Assembly: GCA_934167485.1 (NCBI GenBank)
Contig: CAKPKL010000014.1
Location: forward strand, 1 to 24,395
Reading direction: 5' to 3'
From: an uncultured Bacilli bacterium
Lineage (GTDB): Bacteria > Bacillota_I > Bacilli_A > RF39 > UBA660
DNA: 24,395 bases
The notes beneath the pieces are model-generated. The model was not told the origin of the DNA. It ran no database searches and was given only the letters and a program-made list of their open reading frames with translations. Position numbers and translations under genes: made by a program. Of this stretch, positions 5,651 through 13,371 are shown piece by piece (the first letter of the stretch is position 1; every line of letters begins with the position of its first letter).

Positions 5651-7721
5651 TCCTATATACATCCTTCTGCACTCCATTTTCTATCTTAATTAATCTATCA
5701 AATAGATCCAAATTATCTAATCTATGAGATATAACTATTATTTGTTTATCTTTAAAGTATTTAAAAATACTTTTCAAAATTTTTCTTTCCATATTTGTAT
5801 CTACTTCACTTAATCCTTCATCTATAATAATTGTATCAAAATTTTTTAAAAGAGCTCGTGCGAGTATTATTCGTTGCTTCTCTCCTCCAGATAAATTAAA
5901 TCCATTTTCTTCTATTAAAATATTAAAACCTAAATTATGATCTTTTATTTCATCTACGTAGCACATTTTTGAAACATCTAAAAGTTTAGAACTATCACTA
6001 TTATCAAATATCAAATTATTATAAAGTGTATCATTAAATAATATTTCATTTTGACTTACATAAATAATTTTATTGTTTATAGATTCTTTAGTATAATTAT
6101 TTATATCTATACCGTTTATAAATACTTTATTATTATCTACATTATAATATTTCATAAGTATTTTAAATAAAGTACTTTTACCACTACCACTTTTACCTAC
6201 TACCATTATTTTAGAATTTTTTTCTATATTTAAATTTATATCTTTTAAAATATAATCTCTATCATTAAATGAATAACTTAAATTTTTAAATTCTATATTA
6301 TCTACTCTTTCTAATTTAACTATTCCATCTTTTGATTTTTCTACATCAAGCAAATTCAAGATTCTTTTAATTGAATTCTTTGCTTCTTTTATTGTTGTAT
6401 CTAAATCAATTATATTTTTGATAGGTTCTAAAAAATATACTAAAAGTGATGTAAATGTAAAAAGTGTTCCAATTGTAAGTTTACCATTTATAACCAATAA
6501 TCCACCTATGAGTGTTATTGTTATAAAGCCTATATCGTTTATTAATTGTTTTAATAAATTTTCTAAAAAATATATATTTTGATAATTAAATATCTTTTTT
6601 AAATATTTTACATATTTCTTTTCGAATTTATTCATTATACTTTCTTCTATATGACTTCCCTTTATAGTTTCAAAACCATTTATAGATTCTATCATATATG
6701 TGGTTACTTCACTCTTTTGTCTTTGTATTTTCTTTATATAACTTTCAAATACTCCTCTAAATAAAATAATTATAATAAAATAAAAAACAAGTATTAAAAT
6801 TCCAATGGTAAACAAAGTTTTATTAATTATAAATAATACAATGAGAGAAATTATAGTGAGTGGTAAATCTACAAATATAGAAAGAGCTACTTTACTTATA
6901 ACATCTCTTATACTATTTAAATCATTTATTCTAGATATTATATCTCCAGTAGTTCTATTCTTATAATAGTGATAAGGAAGATATATAATATTATTAAAAA
7001 TATCTATTGTAAGAGTAAGATCTATTTTAGTATTAATAAACACTAATAATTTATTTCTGAAATAATCTGATATAATTTTTAGTATATATATAGAAAAGAA
7101 GATACAAAAAATATAAGTTAAATAATTAGTTGAGTAAAAATTTATACCATTAATTATGTATTCAGTATAGAATGTAGTTAATATAGAAAAAAGCGTTATA
7201 AATAGGGATAAAATAAAGATATTTAAAAATGAAGTTTTATGTGATTTTAATAGATAAGTAATAAATTTAATGCTGGATATATTTTTATCTATTGGTAAAG
7301 TTTTTGTTGGGAAAAAAGTTATTATGACTTTATTGTATATTTTATCGAATTCTTTATATGAAATTTTCTTTATTTTATCTGCAGGATCACCTATTATTAA
7401 ATATTTTTTATTAAAATTAATTTCATATATTACTACAAAGTGTTTATAGGACTCATTTATTGTAACGCTTGCTATACAAGGTAGTATTATATTATCTTTA
7501 TTTATGTCTTCTAATGTACAACTAATACCTTTCGATTCAAATCCCAATGTCTTTAATGCTTCCTTTATATGATAAGCAGTTGTCCCCTTTATAGTTGTTT
7601 TTGTCAAATCTAATAAATTATTCTTTTTAACAAATCCTCCATAATAAGATAATACCATGCTTATACAAGAGACTCCACAGTCCTTAATTTCTTCCTGTAA
7701 TACTAATGGATATTTTTTAAT
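5643..7721 (-). CDS. C39-peptidase ABC transporter, bacteriocin processing and export; ATT start
   Basis: This 692-aa membrane transporter removes double-glycine leaders and exports the mature peptides. Residues 1-125 are a C39 peptidase: Gln9, Cys15 in QEEIKDCGVSC, His94 in YKHFVVIYEI and Asp112 in GDPADK, matching the Gln/Cys/His/Asp set of ComA. About residues 150-430 are the membrane domain. The nucleotide-binding domain has Walker A GKSGSGKST at about 509-517, LSGGEKQR at 610-617, and IIIDEGLSEVD instead of the usual DEATSALD. The first ATG (7658) would lose Gln9 and Cys15. An in-frame TGA lies at 7736-7734, and no ATG, GTG or TTG lies between them. ATT at 7721 sits 7 nt after AGGAGG of a complete AGGAGGTGAT Shine-Dalgarno and is the chosen start. 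Genes for both substrates follow in the operon. Confidence 0.9.
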   Translation of the reverse strand: MKKYPLVLQEEIKDCGVSCISMVLSYYGGFVKKNNLLDLTKTTIKGTTAYHIKEALKTLGFESKGISCTLEDINKDNIILPCIASVTINESYKHFVVIYEINFNKKYLIIGDPADKIKKISYKEFDKIYNKVIITFFPTKTLPIDKNISSIKFITYLLKSHKTSFLNIFILSLFITLFSILTTFYTEYIINGINFYSTNYLTYIFCIFFSIYILKIISDYFRNKLLVFINTKIDLTLTIDIFNNIIYLPYHYYKNRTTGDIISRINDLNSIRDVISKVALSIFVDLPLTIISLIVLFIINKTLFTIGILILVFYFIIIILFRGVFESYIKKIQRQKSEVTTYMIESINGFETIKGSHIEESIMNKFEKKYVKYLKKIFNYQNIYFLENLLKQLINDIGFITITLIGGLLVINGKLTIGTLFTFTSLLVYFLEPIKNIIDLDTTIKEAKNSIKRILNLLDVEKSKDGIVKLERVDNIEFKNLSYSFNDRDYILKDINLNIEKNSKIMVVGKSGSGKSTLFKILMKYYNVDNNKVFINGIDINNYTKESINNKIIYVSQNEILFNDTLYNNLIFDNSDSSKLLDVSKMCYVDEIKDHNLGFNILIEENGFNLSGGEKQRIILARALLKNFDTIIIDEGLSEVDTNMERKILKSIFKYFKDKQIIVISHRLDNLDLFDRLIKIENGVQKDVYRNG

Positions 7722-7724
7722 ATT

Positions 7725-7768
7725 ATCACCTCCTCATATATATCATTCTATTTTTTTTCGCGATTTCC
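7725..7768 (-). promoter_or_regulatory. Conserved leader of the bacteriocin operon (copy 1)
   Basis: This minus-strand block reads GGAAATC, two variable bases, G, eight A, TAGAATGATATATAT, then GAGGAGGTGAT. It matches 24339-24380 (plus strand) at 40 of 42 aligned bases, with one 2-nt indel. TAGAAT could be a -10 box, giving a leader of roughly 19 nt, but no sigma-A -35 stands at the right distance. GGAAATC may be a site for an activator or an alternative sigma factor. The stretch between the upstream terminator and the ATT start is only about 60 nt, so the promoter must lie in or next to this block. Confidence 0.7.
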
Positions 7769-7787
7769 TTTTTTTTTGCAAAAAAAA

Positions 7788-7809
7788 TGTAAATTTTTTC
7801 AAATTTACA
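7788..7809 (-). terminator. Terminator of the U32/glycosyltransferase operon
   Basis: On the minus strand TGTAAATTT-GAAA-AAATTTACA is a perfect 9-bp stem with a GAAA tetraloop and an eight-T tract. It lies just after the GNAT gene and isolates the bacteriocin operon downstream. Confidence 0.9.
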
Positions 7810-7813
7810 CATT

Positions 7814-8221
7814 TTAGTATAGTTTTACAAACACAGTTGTATCTTTTATTTTAAAATTTTTACTCTTATAAAAGTAATGAGCACTTCTTCTTTGATTACC
7901 TGAAGTAAGTTCTATATACTTTATTTCATTCTTTTGAACTAGTTCTTCTACTTTTTCAAATAACCTAGAAGCATATCCCATTCTTCTATATTTTTTGGAT
8001 ACACCCAAATAACTTAGAAAATAATATTTTTGGTTCTTAACAAATTCAAATCTTTGTTCTATTGTTACAGAACCTATTATTTTATCATCTTCTTTAATTA
8101 CTAGTATTTTATTTTTCTTTAAAAATTTCTTTACTACTTCTTCATTTATTTCATAATCAAATACTTCTTTTATGAAATCCTTATATAAACTAATATCACT
8201 TGTATTTAAATACTCTACCAT
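7814..8221 (-). CDS. GNAT-family N-acetyltransferase
   Basis: This 135-aa acetyl-CoA-dependent acyltransferase has an unknown acceptor. Residues 60-110 show the GNAT core: YFLSYLGVSKKYRRMGYASRL carries the beta4 strand and the R-x-x-G-x-A acetyl-CoA loop, followed by a helix and IELTSGNQRRSAHYFYKSKNF, the usual motif B region. Start 8221 (MVEYLN) follows GAGGGGAAG. An in-frame TTG 15 nt upstream falls on the Shine-Dalgarno and is rejected. The gene starts one base after the GtrA stop and is the last gene of the operon. The ORF is complete and normal in length. Confidence 0.88.
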   Translation of the reverse strand: MVEYLNTSDISLYKDFIKEVFDYEINEEVVKKFLKKNKILVIKEDDKIIGSVTIEQRFEFVKNQKYYFLSYLGVSKKYRRMGYASRLFEKVEELVQKNEIKYIELTSGNQRRSAHYFYKSKNFKIKDTTVFVKLY

Positions 8222-8222
8222 T

Positions 8223-8621
8223 TTACTTCCCCTCAATAAATATTTTTCTAGTTATGAAATTATATACCATAACTACTGCTGTAGCAACTATTTTTGATGC
8301 CATATAATAGACATTCATTAAATCTACCATTATATACATTATTAAAGAATTTATTCCAAGTCCAATAATACTTAATACTATAAATACTATAAATTCTTTA
8401 ACATCCTGCTTTTTATTTACATCAAATACCCATTTAATACTTAATATATAATTAAATATAACAGATACTGAAAATGATATTATTGATGATACTAAATAAT
8501 GTATATTTAAAAACTCTGTAAGTAGATAAAGTAATGCATAATCTATTACAAAGGCAAGTCCACCTACTACTCCAAATTTTAATATTTGTTTAATTATCTT
8601 TTTTTCTAGTATCTTTTTCAT
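8223..8621 (-). CDS. GtrA-like membrane protein
   Basis: This 132-aa protein has four predicted membrane helices (about 15-33, 41-60, 77-97, 103-122) and the family features FGVVGGLAFVIDYALLYLL near the start and NFITRKIFI at the end. GtrA-family proteins are thought to move polyprenyl-phosphate-linked sugars across the membrane. The gene overlaps the end of the dolichol-phosphate-type glycosyltransferase, the classic GtrA/GtrB pairing, so it probably handles that enzyme's product. AAGGA precedes the start. Confidence 0.9.
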   Translation of the reverse strand: MKKILEKKIIKQILKFGVVGGLAFVIDYALLYLLTEFLNIHYLVSSIISFSVSVIFNYILSIKWVFDVNKKQDVKEFIVFIVLSIIGLGINSLIMYIMVDLMNVYYMASKIVATAVVMVYNFITRKIFIEGK

Positions 8622-9546
8622 CTTTGTTCCTTAATAAATTTAGATATAATTCATACATTTGGTGTTGATGTTTAACAGTTACTTGTAATATTATTCCTGT
8701 TATCCAAAGTAACATAGCAAGTGTTAAAGCTACTCCTGATACTATTAAACTTGGAAATTTAGGCACTAAACCCGTTTTAAAATACTCTACAAATACTGGT
8801 ACTCCTAGTATTAATGAAATAATTAAGAAAATAGTTGCTACAATATTAAAGAATGTTGCAGGTTTATATTCTTTAAATAACGTAGCTATTGTTTTTAATA
8901 CTTTAAATCCATCACTATAAGTATTTAATTTAGAAACAGAACCCTCTGGTCTATCTCTATATGTAACTGGTATTTCCACTAATTTATAATTTTTATCTAC
9001 AGCATGAATTGTCATTTCTGTTTCTATTTCAAAACCTTTAGATAAAACTGGAAAACCTTTTACAAAATCATAACTAAAAGCTCTATAACCTGTCATTATA
9101 TCCCTTACATTATTTTTAAATAGTTTGTTTATTAAAAATCTAACTAACCTATTTCCAAAATTATGAAATGGTCTTTTATTTTCTGTAAAATATGTGCTTG
9201 ATAATCTATCTCCTATTACCATGTCAGCTTTACCACTAAGAATTAAATCACACATTTCACGAGCATTTTCTTTAGGATATGTATCATCACCATCTATCAT
9301 AAGATAACAATCTGCATCTATATCTCTAAACATGCTTCTAATTACATTACCTTTTCCTTGTTTATACTCATATCTTACTATAGCTCCTGCAGCGCGTGCT
9401 ATTTTATCTGTATTATCACTAGAATTATTATCATATACGTATATATCAGCATCTTTTAATACACTTTTATAATCTTTTACTACCTTTTCTATTGTTTTAG
9501 ATTCATTGTAGCATGGTATTAAAACTGCTATTTTACTTTTTTTCAT
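8590..9546 (-). CDS. Family 2 glycosyltransferase, polyprenyl-phosphate type (GtrB/DPM1-like)
   Basis: This 318-aa enzyme is predicted to transfer a sugar from a nucleotide sugar to undecaprenyl phosphate at the inner membrane face. The GT-A domain starts VLIPCYNESKTIEKVV, followed by YDNNSSDNT, the metal-binding DGDDTYP and the acceptor-side FEIETEM region. Two C-terminal membrane helices (about 235-255 and 268-290) match the GtrB/ArnC-like architecture. The start overlaps the preceding membrane protein gene by 14 nt, and the end overlaps GtrA. Together with a GT-C-like protein this forms a three-part system resembling GtrA/GtrB/GtrC envelope glycosylation. The sugar is unknown. Confidence 0.92.
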   Translation of the reverse strand: MKKSKIAVLIPCYNESKTIEKVVKDYKSVLKDADIYVYDNNSSDNTDKIARAAGAIVRYEYKQGKGNVIRSMFRDIDADCYLMIDGDDTYPKENAREMCDLILSGKADMVIGDRLSSTYFTENKRPFHNFGNRLVRFLINKLFKNNVRDIMTGYRAFSYDFVKGFPVLSKGFEIETEMTIHAVDKNYKLVEIPVTYRDRPEGSVSKLNTYSDGFKVLKTIATLFKEYKPATFFNIVATIFLIISLILGVPVFVEYFKTGLVPKFPSLIVSGVALTLAMLLWITGIILQVTVKHQHQMYELYLNLLRNKDEKDTRKKDN

Positions 9547-11179
9547 TTTTTACACTTCCTTTTATCACATCTAAGAATATTCCAATTGTAAGTGGCATTG
9601 CGAATACATATGGCATAGCATACCTAAAATATGCATTAACAGGTGATGCCATACACACTAAAAGTGCCACATAACTTGGTAATAAATATATTATATCATA
9701 ATACTTTTTTTTATGAAACATATAAGCTGTTATAAAGAATAATATCCATGTATTAAATCCAATATTAGATACAAGTCCAATTATTGGTATGTATGGATAA
9801 TAGATTGCAAATGTACTTAAAATATCTCTACTTGTATTTAAATTATTATAGTGATAATTAAATCCATCACTAACTATTCTAGTATCATACTTATAATAAA
9901 CATACCAATTTAATTTAAATGGATAAAAATATCCATATATATTATTTGTTGTAGCATCCACATATGTTACTGGATCTTTTATAAGATCCTTTAACCATGT
10001 ACTAAAATATTCTTTTAATTCCTTATCTGTTGTATATTTATTAAATTTATTCTTAACAGGATCACTTATTTCTGGTTTATATCTTTTAGCTAAATCACTC
10101 ATATCAAGTACTTTATCATATATTTCATACTCTTCTTTTGTTAATTTATTATATTTAACATACCTAGCGGTTTGTTGAAATGGTATAGATAATATTTCTC
10201 GTACACTTGATGGAGTTATTTTAAAATGTGGTAATATTACCTTATTATAACAAGTATTAAATGATAAAAATATTATAAATATAAGTAATAACTTTTTAAA
10301 ATTTTTTCTATTTATTAAAAGTACAAATGGAAAACTTAAAAGAATTATATGAAATCCATTATTTCTAAATAACATAATAAATATAAGTAATAATATAATC
10401 AATATAACATTTTTAATACTTAAAGTATCTTTTTTATTTTTTATTAAATAATATATAAGCATTACATATAAAATTATTAAAGAAGTAAATATTACATCTT
10501 TTACTCCACTCATAGCATACAATGGAAACATTGGTACTAAAGAATATATTAATAATACAATTAATCTATACTTATAGCTAATTTTTAACTTAGTCATGTA
10601 ACTAATAGTTAATGAAAGTACACTAGATAATATTGTTATTTGTATAATACTGTAAAGAAATAAACCTAGATTATCACAATTTATTAAATTACCAAATTTT
10701 AGACAAGTACCAAGTAATAATGTGTGTATTACTGGATGGTGATTAGTTATAGTAACACTTTTATCTAACATAATAGAATAATCTGAATACTTATTTGGTA
10801 TACCAAAAAATTGTTTTATTTGAAAACTAGGATCTGGTGATAATATTATAGGATAAAAAGATATTATATAAGGTAACCATAAAATTAATATTATTATCAT
10901 ACTTACAATAAATGGATGCTTATCTAATAAATTATTAAATTTACTCTTTTTCTTATTTTTTATTTTGTAATTATCTAAATATTTATATAAAAATAATATA
11001 AGAGTTCTTGATAAAAAGAATAGTACTATAAATATTAATATACTTAAAAATATATTATCAAAAACTAAAGTTGCATTTCCTACTTTTTTATAGCTTGTAC
11101 CAAATACTAATAAAATACTATATATTAAACTTAAAATAGTTACAGACACTTTTTTTCTTATATCTAAAATTTCTTTCAT
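9533..11179 (-). CDS. Multi-pass membrane protein, probable GT-C-type glycosyltransferase (DUF6020-like)
   Basis: This 548-aa protein has about 11-13 membrane helices and one large extracytoplasmic stretch at about residues 325-440. The first loop carries SPDPSFQIKQFFG, and the next shows NHHPVIHTLLLG. Acidic residues in the first outer loop are typical of GT-C enzymes, and the general pattern recalls the DUF6020 membrane family. It would transfer sugars from a polyprenyl-phosphate donor to an envelope acceptor outside the membrane. ATG overlaps the TGA of the U32 gene (ATGA). The donor would be supplied by the GT2 and GtrA genes downstream. The function is inferred from layout and neighbours. 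Confidence 0.65.
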   Translation of the reverse strand: MKEILDIRKKVSVTILSLIYSILLVFGTSYKKVGNATLVFDNIFLSILIFIVLFFLSRTLILFLYKYLDNYKIKNKKKSKFNNLLDKHPFIVSMIIILILWLPYIISFYPIILSPDPSFQIKQFFGIPNKYSDYSIMLDKSVTITNHHPVIHTLLLGTCLKFGNLINCDNLGLFLYSIIQITILSSVLSLTISYMTKLKISYKYRLIVLLIYSLVPMFPLYAMSGVKDVIFTSLIILYVMLIYYLIKNKKDTLSIKNVILIILLLIFIMLFRNNGFHIILLSFPFVLLINRKNFKKLLLIFIIFLSFNTCYNKVILPHFKITPSSVREILSIPFQQTARYVKYNKLTKEEYEIYDKVLDMSDLAKRYKPEISDPVKNKFNKYTTDKELKEYFSTWLKDLIKDPVTYVDATTNNIYGYFYPFKLNWYVYYKYDTRIVSDGFNYHYNNLNTSRDILSTFAIYYPYIPIIGLVSNIGFNTWILFFITAYMFHKKKYYDIIYLLPSYVALLVCMASPVNAYFRYAMPYVFAMPLTIGIFLDVIKGSVKNEKK

Positions 11180-13320
11180 AGCACACTTCCATCCATATTA
11201 TATCTAATATAGTTTACACCTATATCATAATAATTTTCTTTATCATTTCTCATTTTATAATTATAAATATACATTAAATTGTTTCTTACTATTAACTTAT
11301 ATTTATTATTAAATCTATCTATTAAATAGCCACTATTAACTTTAAATTTTTTTAACATATTATATTTACATACCATAGTTTCTTCATATCCACTAACTAT
11401 TACTTCTAAGTTAGGATGTTTATTATACCTTGCCTCATACTCATCTATTAAATTTTTTATTTGTTTATAAGTTAATTCTAAAGATAGAGTTATTTTATTT
11501 ACCCCACAAGAATGTAGGTAAGCAACTGAATATGAATTAAAAACATTAAGAGAAAAATCTGTATCAATATTTTTATATTTATAAACACTACCTAATTCAC
11601 CAACTAATAATTTATCATCATACTCATTTAAATGTTCTAAAACTCTATCCATTTTATAGATAATATGTGGATAACTTTTTACAAGAGCTAAATTATCTGA
11701 ATAATACACATCAAACTTATCTAAATTATCTAAATATTGTTGATAAGTACTTAATAATACACTTTTTTTATTTACTTTAGGATAATCTTTAACACTTATC
11801 TCGTATTTTTCTTTTAAGTATTTTATTTTATATAATCTTTTTTTATTTAATGCATCTATTGCTTCTCTTCTTATTTCATTTAATTTATCTATTCTTACAA
11901 AAGCATTTGAATCTTTTATTATTTCTAAATTATTAAATTGATATATGGTATTTCCTAATTTTTTTAATTGATCTATTATTCTATCTTCTCTAGTTTCAAT
12001 GTTTTTAGATTGTTCTATTAAATAATCACTAGTAATCTCTACTATATTTTTACCATCAGTTATTTTTAGACTTAATGGTTCGTTTATCTTTACTTTACAT
12101 ATACCATCTATTGTTATTTTTTTATTGTTTTTTATTTTTTCTTTTATACTATTTAGTTCTTTATAATCAGTTGTTTTAAGAATTTTTTTATAATTACCTT
12201 TTATTTTTACTGGTAATACTATTATATCACCAATATTTGCTTCTTTAACGCTTACACCATTCTTTATTATTTTTGTAACAACCATTCCATAATCATTTTC
12301 ACCTATTAATCTTATACCATCATTAATACTTAAATTATCACTTAGTTTTACTTTGATAGAGTTATTAACTTCTAATAACTTACCTAATTCTATACCTAAA
12401 TGATTTGGTCTATATGTGTTTACATAGTTTTCATTTTCTTCATTAAATAAAAAACCTTTTGTAAATTCTCTATTAAATATTTTTTTTATATCTATTATAT
12501 CTTTATTTGTTATTTTTGTATTTTTATATTTTATATAATTATCAATAGCTTTTCTATAAATAGCGGTTACTAAATATACATATTCAGGTCTTTTCATTCT
12601 TCCTTCTATTTTAAAACTTTCTACTCCACTATCTATTAATTTACCAATGTTTGTTAATGTACATAAATCTTTAGTACTAAGTAGATATTCATTTTTCTTT
12701 ACTTTTGTGCCATTGATTTCTAAACTATATGGTTGTCTACAACATTGAGCACACGTACCTCTATTACCACTTCTATTTCCTATTAAAGCGCTCATTAAAC
12801 ATTGTCCTGAATAACTCATGCAAAGTGCGCCATGAACAAAAACTTCAAGCTCTATATTAGTATTTTTCCTTATTTCATTTATTAAACTTATTGGAGTTTC
12901 ACGAGCTAAAACAACTCTTTTAAGACCTAATTTGCAGGCAAACTTTACACCTTCTAAATTATGTATATGAAGTTGTGTTGATGCATGTATTGATAAATTA
13001 GGATAAGTTTTTCTTATTAAATCTATCATGCCTATATCTTGCATAATTAAAGCATCTACATTATTTGAATGTAAGAAATCTACATATTTTAAAAGTCTTT
13101 CTACTTCATGATCATAAATAAGTGTATTTACTGTAACATATACCTTAACACCATAAAGATGTGAAATTTCTATCGCTTTTTTTATTTCTTCATTTGTAAA
13201 ATTTCCAGCAAAACTTCTAGCTCCGAAGTTTATTCCAGATAAATAAACAGCATCACAACCACCGTTAATAGCAGCCATAAGAGAATCCATATTTCCTACT
13301 GGAGATAATAATTCTGGCAT
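11176..13320 (-). CDS. U32-family protein, RlhA-like 23S rRNA cytidine hydroxylase
   Basis: This 714-aa protein begins MPELLSPVGNMDSL, the typical N-terminus of the U32 'peptidase' family. The four family cysteines are present: Cys167 (HGALC), Cys174 (SGQC) and the GTCAQCC cluster near 190-194, followed by RQPYSLEI. In characterised members such as E. coli RlhA these bind an iron-sulfur cluster and the protein hydroxylates a 23S rRNA cytidine. The long C-terminal region (about 330 onward) fits the large two-part form of the family. Start 13320 follows AAGGTG at 6 nt; the frame is open 23 codons further up but runs into the upstream terminator. It leads an operon of envelope glycosylation genes with no obvious functional link. 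Confidence 0.85.
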   Translation of the reverse strand: MPELLSPVGNMDSLMAAINGGCDAVYLSGINFGARSFAGNFTNEEIKKAIEISHLYGVKVYVTVNTLIYDHEVERLLKYVDFLHSNNVDALIMQDIGMIDLIRKTYPNLSIHASTQLHIHNLEGVKFACKLGLKRVVLARETPISLINEIRKNTNIELEVFVHGALCMSYSGQCLMSALIGNRSGNRGTCAQCCRQPYSLEINGTKVKKNEYLLSTKDLCTLTNIGKLIDSGVESFKIEGRMKRPEYVYLVTAIYRKAIDNYIKYKNTKITNKDIIDIKKIFNREFTKGFLFNEENENYVNTYRPNHLGIELGKLLEVNNSIKVKLSDNLSINDGIRLIGENDYGMVVTKIIKNGVSVKEANIGDIIVLPVKIKGNYKKILKTTDYKELNSIKEKIKNNKKITIDGICKVKINEPLSLKITDGKNIVEITSDYLIEQSKNIETREDRIIDQLKKLGNTIYQFNNLEIIKDSNAFVRIDKLNEIRREAIDALNKKRLYKIKYLKEKYEISVKDYPKVNKKSVLLSTYQQYLDNLDKFDVYYSDNLALVKSYPHIIYKMDRVLEHLNEYDDKLLVGELGSVYKYKNIDTDFSLNVFNSYSVAYLHSCGVNKITLSLELTYKQIKNLIDEYEARYNKHPNLEVIVSGYEETMVCKYNMLKKFKVNSGYLIDRFNNKYKLIVRNNLMYIYNYKMRNDKENYYDIGVNYIRYNMDGSVL

Positions 13321-13336
13321 ATACATCACCTTTTCA

Positions 13337-13345
13337 ATTATATCA
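13337..13345 (-). promoter_or_regulatory. Extended -10 promoter of the U32 operon
   Basis: TGATATAAT on the minus strand is a perfect extended -10 (TGnTATAAT) directly after the upstream terminator's T tract. The -35 region is poor. The transcript would start about 10 nt before the RBS. Confidence 0.5.
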
Positions 13346-13349
13346 AAAA

Positions 13350-13371
13350 AACAGATATTAATATACCTGTT
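13350..13371 (-). terminator. Terminator after the SpaA-domain gene
   Basis: On the minus strand AACAGGTAT pairs with ATATCTGTT (one G-U pair) around a short loop, followed by seven T. It overlaps the stop of the 718-aa gene. Confidence 0.8.

Noticed and set aside
5643..7658. ATG at 7658 as the start of the C39 transporter
   Set aside because: It would drop Gln9 and the catalytic cysteine, has no Shine-Dalgarno at a suitable distance, and ignores the strong SD at 7733-7724.
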